Below are positions 1 through 8,729 of a stretch of 64,000 bases of DNA, piece by piece. Numbering within the stretch: the stretch's first letter is position 1; each line of letters starts with the position of its first letter. The position numbers and the translations under genes were made by a program. The notes under the pieces were generated by a model. That model had not been told where the DNA came from, ran no database searches, and saw only the letters and a list, made by a program, of their open reading frames with translations. Origin of the DNA: Halopseudomonas bauzanensis (GTDB lineage Bacteria; Pseudomonadota; Gammaproteobacteria; Pseudomonadales; Pseudomonadaceae); contig NZ_FOUA01000001.1 of assembly GCF_900114735.1 (NCBI RefSeq), positions 632,278-696,277 of the forward strand, read 5' to 3'.

Positions 1-10
1 ATCCCCATGA

Positions 11-478
11 TCAGTTACTACGCTCGGGATCTTCCACGTTCCAGTTGCCGATATCGGCGTTGGCATCAGTGCCGCCGGGACGGCCATCGGCGCCCAGGCT
101 GTACAGGTCATATTCGCGGTTATCGCGGCCCGGGCGCAGGTACTGGTATTCGTTACCCCACGGGTCCTTCTGCAAGCGGTCGATATAACCTCCGGCGCGC
201 CAGTTGCGCGCGGTGTCGTTGCCGCTGGGCCGCTCCACCAGGGCGCGCAGGCCCTGTTCGGTGGTCGGATAGTTGAAATTGTCCAGGCGATACAGGTTCA
301 GCGCGCTTTCCATGGCGCGGATATCATTCTGCACCTTGGTGATCCGCGCCTGATCAGGCCGGTCCATCACCCGCGGCACCACTACTGCGGCGAGAATCCC
401 GAGAATGACCACCACCACCATGACCTCGATCAGGGTGAAACCACGTTGTGCAAGGGAGGCTTTATGTACTGTAGGCAT
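11..478 (-). CDS. gspG: Type II secretion major pseudopilin GspG
   Basis: Major subunit of the type II secretion pseudopilus, the periplasmic piston that pushes folded exoproteins through the secretin. The prepilin leader ends at Gly13 with Phe14 as the first mature residue and the conserved Glu18 at +5, followed by a hydrophobic helix (RGFTLIEVMVVVVILG). The C-terminal part carries the Gly/Asp-rich calcium-site region (GADGRPGG...ADIGNW) typical of GspG. At 155 residues it has normal family length. The in-frame region upstream of this ATG lies inside gspF, so I start at 478, one base after the gspF stop. It is the last complete gene of an operon that continues off the left edge, probably into the minor pseudopilins. 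Confidence 0.95.
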   Translation of the reverse strand: MPTVHKASLAQRGFTLIEVMVVVVILGILAAVVVPRVMDRPDQARITKVQNDIRAMESALNLYRLDNFNYPTTEQGLRALVERPSGNDTARNWRAGGYIDRLQKDPWGNEYQYLRPGRDNREYDLYSLGADGRPGGTDANADIGNWNVEDPERSN

Positions 479-479
479 A

Positions 480-1691
480 TCAATTGACCAGTTGGTTGAG
501 TTCAAAGATGGGCAACAGGATGGCCAGTACAATGATCAGTACCACGCCTCCCATCGCCAGGATCAGCAAGGGTTCGAACACGCCCATGACCATGGCAATC
601 CGTGCTTCCAGTTCCCGTTCCTGGGTTTCCGCGGCGCGTTCGAGCATCTTGTCCAGGGTGCCGCTGCTTTCACCACTCTTGATCAGGCTCAGGGTCATCG
701 GTGGGAAATAGCCGCTGCGTTCCAGCGAATGCCCCACGCCTGCCCCTTCCCGGACCTTTTTCGCCGCGTCACTGACCGCATCGCGCATCGGCGTATTACT
801 AATGACGCTGGCACTCATGTTCAGTGCATCCAGCAGCGGTACGCCGCTGCCAGCGAGGATATTCAGCGTACGGGCAAAGCGGGCGGTATTCAGCCCCCGG
901 ATCAGTCGTCCGATCAGCGGCAGCTTGAGCATGCCCCGATCCCAGCTCAAGCGCGCCGCAGGACGTTTGAGTAACTGCCGGGTCAAGGTCACCAACGCCA
1001 CAATCCCCAGCAGCATGAGCCAACCCCAGTTTCGCACGGTGTCGCTGGTGGCAATCAGCGCACGGGTCAGGGTGGGCAATTGCTGGTTCATGCCGGCAAA
1101 CACCTGCACCACCTCCGGCACCACATAGGTCAACAGAGCGACCACGACCAGCAGCGCGACCACGGTGAGAATGGCCGGGTAGAACATGGCCAGCTGGATC
1201 TTCTGGCGCATGGCATTCTGTGCTTCGACGTTGTCAGCCAGCCGTTCCAGCACGACGTCCATACGCCCGGCCTGCTCACCGGCGGCGATGGTGGTGCGAT
1301 AGATGGCGGGGAATACCGAGGGAAACTCGCCCATGGCATGGGCCAGCGGCAGGCCTTCCATGACCCGCGTACGTACCGCTGAGAGCGTGGCCTTGACCTT
1401 GGGCGACTCGCTTTGCCGGGCGACAGTACCAAGCACTTCCTCGATCGGCATGCCGGCCCGGGCCAGGGTCGCCATCTGCCGGGTTGCCAGGGACAATTCC
1501 AGCGGCTTGATCCGCCGTTGCAGGACCGGCATGCGCAGCACCGAGGTCTTCTCGGCGACCTCGTTCACCGCCATGGGCATCAACCCCTGCTCGCGCAGGC
1601 GACCACGTACCTGACGGGAGGAGTCGCCCTCCTCCACCCCCTTGCGGGTACGGCCAGCCTGATCCAGCGCGACGTATTCAAAAGCCGGCAT
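480..1691 (-). CDS. gspF: Type II secretion inner-membrane platform protein GspF
   Basis: Polytopic inner-membrane core of the type II secretion assembly platform, which couples the GspE ATPase to pseudopilus growth. The 403 residues show the two repeated cytoplasmic T2SF helical domains (about 65-190 and 270-390) and membrane spans near 170-192, 219-238 and the C-terminus. The opening MPAFEYVALDQAGRTRKG is the usual family N-terminus. The ATG lies two bases after the gspE stop, and the stop is one base before gspG, so the gene is embedded in the operon and very likely translationally coupled to both neighbours. Confidence 0.96.
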   Translation of the reverse strand: MPAFEYVALDQAGRTRKGVEEGDSSRQVRGRLREQGLMPMAVNEVAEKTSVLRMPVLQRRIKPLELSLATRQMATLARAGMPIEEVLGTVARQSESPKVKATLSAVRTRVMEGLPLAHAMGEFPSVFPAIYRTTIAAGEQAGRMDVVLERLADNVEAQNAMRQKIQLAMFYPAILTVVALLVVVALLTYVVPEVVQVFAGMNQQLPTLTRALIATSDTVRNWGWLMLLGIVALVTLTRQLLKRPAARLSWDRGMLKLPLIGRLIRGLNTARFARTLNILAGSGVPLLDALNMSASVISNTPMRDAVSDAAKKVREGAGVGHSLERSGYFPPMTLSLIKSGESSGTLDKMLERAAETQERELEARIAMVMGVFEPLLILAMGGVVLIIVLAILLPIFELNQLVN

Positions 1692-1693
1692 GC

Positions 1694-3217
1694 TCAGTCC
1701 TCCCGGGTGACGCGCAGAACTTCTTCCAGCGTGGTATCGCCGGCCAGTACCCGGCGCAAACCATCCTGCCGAATGCCCATCTGGGCCAGTCGCGCATGCC
1801 GCACCATGGCGTGTTCACTGGCACCGTCGTGGATCAGACCACGCAGGGTATCGTCGATTTCGATCAGTTCGTAGATACCGGTCCGCCCGCGATAGCCCCC
1901 ACCGTTACACTGCGAACAGCCCACCGGACTATACAGAGTGGGCGCGGCGGCCGGCTCCACGCCCAGCAGTCGACACTCGCTGGGCGTGGCCGTATGCGGT
2001 TTGCGGCAGTCCGGACAGAGGGTCCGCACCAGTCGCTGGGCCAGCACCCCGTTGAGGGTGGACGACAACAGGAAAGGTTCGATGCCCATGTCCCGCAAGC
2101 GCGTAATCGCACCCACGGCGGTATTGGTGTGCAGCGTCGAGAATACCAGGTGACCGGTGAGACTGGCCTGGATGGCGATCTGTACGGTTTCCACGTCGCG
2201 GATTTCGCCGACCATGACCACATCCGGGTCCTGACGGAGGATAGCGCGCAGGCCCCGGGCGAAAGTCATGTCGACCTTGGTGTTGATCTGGGTCTGGCCG
2301 ATACCGTCAAGGTAGTACTCAATGGGATCTTCCACGGTGAGGATATTGCGGCTGCGGTCGTTCAGGCGCATCAACGCCGAATACAGCGTGGTGGTCTTAC
2401 CCGAACCGGTCGGCCCGGTCACCAACACGATGCCGTGGGGCCGGCTGATAACCCGCTCCATGGACTGATAATGCTCATCGCACATGCCCAGATGTCGCAG
2501 TTCGAGCCGCCCGGCCTGCTTGTCCAGCAGACGCAGCACCACCCGCTCGCCATGCCCGGACGGCAGTGTCGACACCCGCACGTCCACCGCCCGGCCGACC
2601 AGTCGCAGGCCGATGCGGCCATCCTGGGGCAGGCGTTTTTCGGCGATATCCAGCTTGGCCATGACCTTGATCCGCGAGACGATAACCGGCGCCAGCGCCC
2701 GGGGCGGCTCCAATACCTCACGCAGCACACCGTCGACCCGCAAGCGGATCGACAGGCGATTCTCGAAGGGCTCGATATGAATATCCGAGGCGTTCTCCTT
2801 GACCGCTTCGGACAACAGCGCATTGATCAGGCGGATGATCGGGGCCTCGTCCTGGGATTCGAGCAAGTCTTCCGGCTCGGCCAGGGACTGGGCCACGGAC
2901 ATCAGGTCAGCGTCTTCGCCCAGGCCCTCGACAAACTGCATGGCATCGTTGGCCGAACGCTCATAGCGGTCTCGCAGGCGAGCGGCAAAGGCATCATCAT
3001 CCAGCACGATGGGGCGCAACGGGTGCCCAGCCAGCCGGCGCAGTTCCAGCAGCGCCTGCGGGTCGCAGTCGGCACGAACGAACACATCCAACTGGTTTTC
3101 GCGCAGTTGGCCGGGCAGCACGCCGAATCGCCGGGCGAACCGGTAATCGGTCTCGGCCTGCAGCGCCACCTCGGGCAGCACCGCGCTGATATCAGCGTCG
3201 CTCACCGGCACCGTCAT
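1694..3217 (-). CDS. gspE: Type II secretion ATPase GspE
   Basis: Cytoplasmic hexameric ATPase that powers pseudopilus assembly. Visible features in order: an N-terminal GspL-binding region; the N2 domain; Walker [10 protein letters not shown] at 268-276; the Asp box around 295; Walker [10 protein letters not shown] at 333-341; the His box near 357-363; and the zinc-binding tetracysteine motif of GspE proteins (Cys401, Cys404, Cys434, Cys437). The presence of the Cys4 loop separates it from PilT-like retraction ATPases. At 507 residues it is full length. Its ATG overlaps the gspD stop by four bases (ATGA), which indicates coupled translation. Confidence 0.97.
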   Translation of the reverse strand: MTVPVSDADISAVLPEVALQAETDYRFARRFGVLPGQLRENQLDVFVRADCDPQALLELRRLAGHPLRPIVLDDDAFAARLRDRYERSANDAMQFVEGLGEDADLMSVAQSLAEPEDLLESQDEAPIIRLINALLSEAVKENASDIHIEPFENRLSIRLRVDGVLREVLEPPRALAPVIVSRIKVMAKLDIAEKRLPQDGRIGLRLVGRAVDVRVSTLPSGHGERVVLRLLDKQAGRLELRHLGMCDEHYQSMERVISRPHGIVLVTGPTGSGKTTTLYSALMRLNDRSRNILTVEDPIEYYLDGIGQTQINTKVDMTFARGLRAILRQDPDVVMVGEIRDVETVQIAIQASLTGHLVFSTLHTNTAVGAITRLRDMGIEPFLLSSTLNGVLAQRLVRTLCPDCRKPHTATPSECRLLGVEPAAAPTLYSPVGCSQCNGGGYRGRTGIYELIEIDDTLRGLIHDGASEHAMVRHARLAQMGIRQDGLRRVLAGDTTLEEVLRVTRED

Positions 3218-5262
3218 CTTGCCCCCGGTGGTGCGGGAATCGGCGCTTTCACCGCCAGGTTGTCCGAGCTGGCGTTCTCAAAGGGCGGCGGCAGGGTCAG
3301 CAGGTAGTTCCAGTCCGGCAGTACCGACATGTCGCTACGCGGCAACAGACTGTCATTGCGGCCCTGCTCTTTCAATTGCTGATCGCGGATGTAGCTGTAC
3401 TTCGCATGGGTCAGGCTTTCTGCCACGGCGGTGTCGCGCACGATCACCGGCCGCAGGAAGACCATCAGATTACGCTTTTCCACGTTGGCCGTATCGTAGC
3501 GGAACAGCCGGCCAAGACCTGGTATATCACCGAGCAGTGGCACCTTGTCACGGGTTTCTACCATCTGGTCATCGATCAGACCACCCAGCACGATGAGCTG
3601 GTTATCATCGACCATGACGTGAGTATTGAGGCTGCGCTTGTTGGTGATCAGGTCCGCCGCACCGCTGGCGCCGGGAGCAATCTGCGACACTTCCTGGGCG
3701 ATTTCCAGGCGCACCGCGTTACCCTCGTTGATCTGCGGACGAATCCGCAGCTTGATACCCACGTCCTCACGCTGGATGGTATCGAAGGCCTGACCGGAGT
3801 TTTCCACCGAGCGACCGACAATGAAGGGCACGTTCTGACCGACCACGATTTCCGCCTCCTCGTTATCCAGCGTCAGCAAGCTCGGGGTAGACAGAATGTT
3901 GCTTGAACTGTCGCCCTGCAGGGCATTGATCAGCAGCCCGATCTGGGTGCTGCCGATGGTGCCCACTCCGCCCAGGGTAGCGCCATCAGACAGCGACGGC
4001 GGCGTGGTGACATCGCCCTCCAGGAAGCCATTGATACCAGCCGCCAGATTGAGAATACCGCCGCCGCCGCGGGCAAAGTTGATCACGCCCACACCCGCAC
4101 CCTCATTGGCGAAGCCCCACTGCACACCCAGTTCCTTGGCGCGGTCGTAGGACACCTCGGCAATCACCGCTTCAACCAGAACCTGGGCCCGGCGGATATC
4201 CAGCTGGCGAATGATCTGCGACATCTCCCGGGTCAGCTCGGCCGGCCCGTAGATGACCACCGAGTTGGTGCTATCGTGCGCCTGGATGCGCACCCGGCTG
4301 CTCTGATTGCCATACCCATAGGAGCCGGATGATGTGCCGCTGCTCGATGAACTGCTGCTACCCACTGCGCCGTTTTCCACATCGCGGCCTTCAGCGATCC
4401 CTCTCAGCACTTCGGCAACATCCTCGGCCTTGGCGTAGCGCAGATAATGTACCTGGGTATTGCCCTCATCCCCAGCCACGTCCAACTGGCGGATCATCGC
4501 GCGATAGGCCAGACGCCTCTGCGGATCGCCCAGCAGCACCACGGTATTGGTGCGCTCGTCGGCAATCATGCGCACCCGCTTGGAGGCATTTTCCTCCGGT
4601 GATGAGGCTTGCAGGCCTTCGGTGATACGCACCAGGTCCAACGCCGAGGCGTGCTCCAGCGCAATCACCTCGAATTCCTCCATGGATTCCTGATCGATCC
4701 GTTGGATCAACGCTTCAATCCGCCGTACGTTGGCCGCGGTATCGGCAATCACCAGCGAGTTGGATTCAGCGGCCGCCGCCAGGTGCCCACCCTTGGGCAC
4801 CAGCGGCCGCAGGATACGCACCAGTTGGCTGGCATCGAGGTGCCGTACGCTGATCACATGGGTAATGAATTCATCCCCCCGGCTGTTGCGTTCCAGGGTG
4901 CCCACCTCGTTCTCCTTGGCCTGTACCTCGGGGACAATACGCACTGTGCCCTCAGCCCCGGAGACTGCAGCGAAGCCGTAGGATTTCAGCACCCCCAGAA
5001 ACAGATCATAAAGTTCGTCGCGCTTGATTGCCTGGCCGGAGACTACATTGACCTGGCCGCGCACCCGCGGGTCGACAATGAAGTTGATCCCGGTTTCCTG
5101 ACTGACGATCTCGATCAAGCCATTGATATCGGCATCCCTCAGGTTCAGTACCAGCTCGTCACCGTCTCCCCGCTCCACCGGCGCCTGAGCCATGATGGCA
5201 CCGCTCAGCAGACTCAGGCTCAAGGCCAGCGGCAAGGTGTAACGGCTTTTCGCAAACAACAT
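3214..5262 (-). CDS. gspD: Type II secretion outer-membrane secretin GspD
   Basis: Forms the multimeric outer-membrane channel of the secretion system. It has a Sec signal peptide of about 25 residues, then periplasmic N0-N3 domains (ring-building motifs such as [19 protein letters not shown] and [19 protein letters not shown]), a Ser/Gly-rich linker within N3, and the C-terminal secretin beta-domain ([25 protein letters not shown]). Two in-frame ATGs lie six bases apart (5268 and 5262). I choose 5262 because an AGGA sits five bases upstream of it, giving 682 residues. It lies 13 bases after gspC. No pilotin gene is seen in the window. Confidence 0.95.
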   Translation of the reverse strand: MLFAKSRYTLPLALSLSLLSGAIMAQAPVERGDGDELVLNLRDADINGLIEIVSQETGINFIVDPRVRGQVNVVSGQAIKRDELYDLFLGVLKSYGFAAVSGAEGTVRIVPEVQAKENEVGTLERNSRGDEFITHVISVRHLDASQLVRILRPLVPKGGHLAAAAESNSLVIADTAANVRRIEALIQRIDQESMEEFEVIALEHASALDLVRITEGLQASSPEENASKRVRMIADERTNTVVLLGDPQRRLAYRAMIRQLDVAGDEGNTQVHYLRYAKAEDVAEVLRGIAEGRDVENGAVGSSSSSSSGTSSGSYGYGNQSSRVRIQAHDSTNSVVIYGPAELTREMSQIIRQLDIRRAQVLVEAVIAEVSYDRAKELGVQWGFANEGAGVGVINFARGGGGILNLAAGINGFLEGDVTTPPSLSDGATLGGVGTIGSTQIGLLINALQGDSSSNILSTPSLLTLDNEEAEIVVGQNVPFIVGRSVENSGQAFDTIQREDVGIKLRIRPQINEGNAVRLEIAQEVSQIAPGASGAADLITNKRSLNTHVMVDDNQLIVLGGLIDDQMVETRDKVPLLGDIPGLGRLFRYDTANVEKRNLMVFLRPVIVRDTAVAESLTHAKYSYIRDQQLKEQGRNDSLLPRSDMSVLPDWNYLLTLPPPFENASSDNLAVKAPIPAPPGAR

Positions 5263-5275
5263 AGGCATCCTGGTC

Positions 5276-6139
5276 TCAGTCCATGCTAATCGTTATGTTC
5301 ATCGGTTCTCCGTTACGTTCCAGAGACACTGATACCGAACTGGCGTCGGCAAGTTCCTGCAGCAGATCACGGTAATCGCTGATGTCGGATACCGGGCTGC
5401 CGTTGACCTCGGTGATGACATCACCGGCAACCAGCCCCGCTGCTTCGAATTCGCGGGCATTGCGTGCCGGGCTGACCTCCAGGCCGTACAGCGCACCGTC
5501 TTGCATCACCGGGTTGGCGCTGATCACATCAAGGAAGCGTTGGGGATTGTCGATCCAGGCATTCCGGTCGATACGCGGCTCGCCGCCATCGGCAGCGAGC
5601 GCAGCGGATGGGGTCGAGGGCAGCGCCGGCGCCCGGCGACTGCCGGCAGTGGAGCCGGCAGTGTCATGGCGTTTCAGTCGCAGGGTTTCCAGACGGCCGC
5701 CGCGATTGAGGATAACGCGATCGGCCAGCACTTCCTGCAGGGTCACGTCCCCTGGCAGGCTGGCACCCACGCGATACAATTTCTCAGATTGACCGCGGGG
5801 CAGAAGAATGGCCGCGCTGCGGCTCGGATCGGGGTCGGACAGCACCCCTTTGAGCGACCAGCTAAGAGAGGTATCCGGTGCGTTCAGCGCACGGCTACCA
5901 GCCTTGACGGCGGCGGTACCAAATACCGACAGGCTGGCAAGTTCAGCGAAACCGCCGCGAACAGGCGCGGTTTCTGCAGGCAAGTTCATGGTCATTGGGG
6001 CGTCGGCTGCCGGCAGGATGCTTGCGGGCTCCAGCACGGCCCAGGTCAAACGTCCCAGCAAAACAGCAGTGATAGCCACCAACACGAAGGTTGAAAACCT
6101 GACCACAGAATCCAGTGTGAAGCGGGCTACCAGTGGCAT
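5276..6139 (-). CDS. gspC: Type II secretion protein GspC with PDZ domain
   Basis: Inner-membrane clamp protein linking the platform to the N0 domain of the secretin and involved in substrate recognition. The protein has a short cytoplasmic N-terminus, one membrane span (about 12-35), the homology region (residues near 75-170, with LKGVLSDPDPSRSAAIL), and a C-terminal PDZ domain (LEVSPARNAREFEAAGLVAGDVITEVNG). An ATG at 6139 has a good Shine-Dalgarno sequence (GGAG, about six bases upstream) and gives 287 residues. A further upstream in-frame start adds 17 residues and lacks such a site. It is the first gene of the gspCDEFG operon. Confidence 0.9.
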   Translation of the reverse strand: MPLVARFTLDSVVRFSTFVLVAITAVLLGRLTWAVLEPASILPAADAPMTMNLPAETAPVRGGFAELASLSVFGTAAVKAGSRALNAPDTSLSWSLKGVLSDPDPSRSAAILLPRGQSEKLYRVGASLPGDVTLQEVLADRVILNRGGRLETLRLKRHDTAGSTAGSRRAPALPSTPSAALAADGGEPRIDRNAWIDNPQRFLDVISANPVMQDGALYGLEVSPARNAREFEAAGLVAGDVITEVNGSPVSDISDYRDLLQELADASSVSVSLERNGEPMNITISMD

Positions 6140-6512
6140 GCGTTCTCCAGGCAAAGCCAGTGGCCGAAGGGCCACACGATCAGCCGCCAAAGGCTACCGA
6201 TCTTTCTTTGCAGTTTTATTGTTATATCCCTGAAATGCGCTTTCAGTCGCATGATTGTCACGAATTTGCCACACACCGGCAACCCCCTTGTTTGCATAGC
6301 AGAGCCCCAGCACGCTACCGGCCCGGCAAGACCGTGCTCAATAACCTGTTTGGGTGAAACAAAATGGGATAGATGTCTCATGCCGCCGCCACGGTCATCA
6401 TGCTAAAACGTACCGATCGGGTGGCAAGAAGGTGAAGCAGAATACCTGGGAGGGGATTCAGGGATGACTGCGGCCTAACTGCGCCGCAGCCATTCTGAAG
6501 GTAATGCCTGGA
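6140..6512. other. Intergenic region between gspC and phoX
   Basis: About 370 bases without a credible gene. It must hold the promoter of the gspC operon and the 3' end of the phoX transcript. An A/T-rich stretch at 6200-6240 is the likeliest promoter area. Close to the phoX stop a 7-bp stem (CTGCGGC at 6468-6474 with GCCGCAG at 6483-6489) could help terminate phoX, but no T-run follows it. A small inverted repeat (CTGAAA/TTTCAG, 6231-6246) may be an operator. I cannot assign any regulator. Confidence 0.5.
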
Positions 6513-8606
6513 TCAACTGCCGATCACACCACCGTCATCCTTCCAGATCACCACAGTGGCGGAACGGGGCGGCACGCGAACCGGATTGCGGTCCGGCCAG
6601 GAGCTACGCACATAGCGCTGACCCGCGCCCCATTCTTCCGGGGTGGTGGTGGCGCCCGGGTGTTGCACGTTGATGAACATGGTTTTCTGATCCGGGGTGG
6701 TGATCACGCCGGTGATTTCCTGACCGACGGGACCAGTCAGGAAGCGGCGCATCTCACCGGTCTTGGGATCGGCACAGAGCATGGCATTGTTGCCGAACAC
6801 CTCGAATACGCCGCTGTTCTGGCTGCCTTCACCGATATCGGTCTGAATCCAGACGCGGCTGTCCTTGTCGATCCACAGACCATCCGGCGAGCTGAGCAGG
6901 TTGTCAGCGGTCAGCGTCTCACCGTCGGGCCCTTTACCCTTGAGGTTATCCACGCCACTCTGACCGGCGTCTCCGCCGAACAGGAAGATATCCCAGGCGA
7001 ACGTGGTTGAGGCATGGTTGCCGTCGGCTTCAGCCCAGCGAACGATATGACCATGGCGGTTCTGGGTACGCGGGTTGGCACCGTTGGCCTCTGAGCGGCC
7101 GCTGTTGTTGGTCAGGGTGAAGTACACGTCACCGTTGTTCGGGTCGACAGCACCCCATTCCGGACGGTCCATCGGAGTGCCGCCAACAATGCCGGCTGCC
7201 AGGCGGGTATTGACCAGTACATCGGCCTGATCGGCAAACTCAGGTGCAGTCAGGCCGTTCTGGCCGTGCACCAGGGGCAGCCAATCACCGCTACCGTCGT
7301 CATTGAAACGACCGACATACAGCGTACCGGTATCCAGAATGGAGCCATCAGTAACGCCTTTCTGGAACGGCTGCTCACTGACAAACTTGTAGATGAACTC
7401 ATTGGTCGAGTCGTCACCGGAATAGCAGACCACCGGCTCACCGTCCACGGCCGGGCCGAAGACCACACCCTCATGGCCGAAGCGGCCGAGGCTGGTGCGC
7501 TTTTTGGGGATGCTTTGCGGATCGAAGGGATCGATCTCGACCATCCAGCCGAAGCAATTCGGCTCATTGCGGTAATCGTCGGCAGCGGAGGCACCCGTGC
7601 TGGTGGCATCGAAACGGGTAAACTCCTCCCCACCGCCGTTGGCCAGGGCCCAGCGGTAGCGGCTGTCGCTGGCACGGATACCATAACGCTGGTGCTCACG
7701 GGGCAGTGTCTCGTCGCGATTACCGAAATAGCCAGCCCAGTTCTCCTCGGCGGCCATGTAGGTGTTCCAAGGGGTAACGCCCATGGCGCAGTTGTTCAGG
7801 GTGCCGCGGGTCGCGAACCCTTCCGGGCTGTACTTGGTTTTCACCAGATTGCTGCCGCGCACCGGGCCATGTATCTCCATGGGCGTCAGACCGGTGATGC
7901 GACGGTTGTAGTCGCTCTGCACATGCTCCCAGCGGTTGTCACTGCGCTTTTGCACGTGTACCACCGAGACGCCATGGGCGTTCAGTTCCTTGAGCGCCTG
8001 ATCGCGGTCACGGGTACCATCATCACGCATGACAACGGCGCCGCTACTTAAAGTCACACCGATATGGTCAGCGTGCATGAAACGCGGCTCGACGTATTCG
8101 TGGTTCATTACCAGCAGACCTTCATCGGAGCTGCCTTCGAACGGCTCTTCGCCTTCGATCGGGAAGAAGTGCATGCCGTCATGGTGCGAACCCATCTGCA
8201 TGCCCTGGTCTTCGCCGGTGTTGTCGATGGCGAACGCCGGCATGGCACCCAGGATCGGCGCCCCCCAAGGCAAGATCACCTGGAAGCTGTAGCCTTCGGG
8301 CACCACGATGTCATCAGACTCGCTGGTCGGTATTGCAGTAAAGCCAAGCAGTGGGCCGGCTTCGCCGCCATCACCGCCGCCCGGAGCGCGGTCATCGTCA
8401 TCATTATCGCTACTCAGGCAACCGGCCAGCCCCAGGCTCATGAAACCCAGCGCCGCGGCACCGGCGGTGCTCTTCAGTACGGTGCGCCGAGCCAGCCGCG
8501 CCTCTAGGACACTGGCGAAGCTTCTGTTACCAGAGTAATCCAGCTGCGGCTCATCACCGTTGCCGTTGTCGACGATGATGACATTGTTGCGATTTTCCTC
8601 AGACAT
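6513..8606 (-). CDS. phoX: PhoX-family alkaline phosphatase (DUF839), Tat-exported
   Basis: Calcium/iron-dependent phosphomonoesterase family that releases phosphate from organic esters outside the cytoplasm. The 697-residue protein begins with an unusually long N-region, then a twin-arginine motif (Arg40-Arg41 in ARRTVLK), a hydrophobic stretch, and LAGC at 60-63. That last motif could serve as a lipobox. It then enters the DUF839 beta-propeller with typical blocks (NHEYVEPRF, CAMGVTPWNTY, GHEGVVFGPAVDGEPVVCYSGDD, SSPDGLWID). The ATG at 8606 has AGAGG upstream. It stands alone between the secretion operon and the nitrite operon. The family is normally phosphate-starvation induced. Whether the protein stays anchored or leaves through the adjacent type II system is not decidable here. 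Confidence 0.9.
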   Translation of the reverse strand: MSEENRNNVIIVDNGNGDEPQLDYSGNRSFASVLEARLARRTVLKSTAGAAALGFMSLGLAGCLSSDNDDDDRAPGGGDGGEAGPLLGFTAIPTSESDDIVVPEGYSFQVILPWGAPILGAMPAFAIDNTGEDQGMQMGSHHDGMHFFPIEGEEPFEGSSDEGLLVMNHEYVEPRFMHADHIGVTLSSGAVVMRDDGTRDRDQALKELNAHGVSVVHVQKRSDNRWEHVQSDYNRRITGLTPMEIHGPVRGSNLVKTKYSPEGFATRGTLNNCAMGVTPWNTYMAAEENWAGYFGNRDETLPREHQRYGIRASDSRYRWALANGGGEEFTRFDATSTGASAADDYRNEPNCFGWMVEIDPFDPQSIPKKRTSLGRFGHEGVVFGPAVDGEPVVCYSGDDSTNEFIYKFVSEQPFQKGVTDGSILDTGTLYVGRFNDDGSGDWLPLVHGQNGLTAPEFADQADVLVNTRLAAGIVGGTPMDRPEWGAVDPNNGDVYFTLTNNSGRSEANGANPRTQNRHGHIVRWAEADGNHASTTFAWDIFLFGGDAGQSGVDNLKGKGPDGETLTADNLLSSPDGLWIDKDSRVWIQTDIGEGSQNSGVFEVFGNNAMLCADPKTGEMRRFLTGPVGQEITGVITTPDQKTMFINVQHPGATTTPEEWGAGQRYVRSSWPDRNPVRVPPRSATVVIWKDDGGVIGS

Positions 8607-8660
8607 CCGATCTTCCCTCTGCAGGCTATGGTTATGATCGCTAGAGGATGCAAGCGGCAG

Positions 8661-8678
8661 ATGAAAGCTGAACGACTA
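8661..8678 (-). promoter_or_regulatory. Weak candidate Pho-box upstream of phoX
   Basis: Read on the minus strand, two heptamers separated by four bases lie about 55-70 bases upstream of the phoX start. The second (CTTTCAT) matches the PhoB half-site CTGTCAT at six of seven positions, but the first (TAGTCGT) matches poorly. The position is plausible for PhoB control of a PhoX phosphatase, but the match alone is not convincing. Confidence 0.2.
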
Positions 8679-8729
8679 TTGAATGAAGGTTTGGAGACCA
8701 AAAGAAGGCACAATGATCGCCTGGTGATA

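Noticed and set aside
1796..3307. A 503-codon open frame opposite gspE
   Set aside because: Antisense shadow of a GC-rich gene: low-complexity composition, no ribosome site, no family features.
6244..6261. Possible Pho box in the gspC upstream region
   Set aside because: Half-sites match only 4/7 and 5/7, and the orientation is opposite to that expected for gspC.
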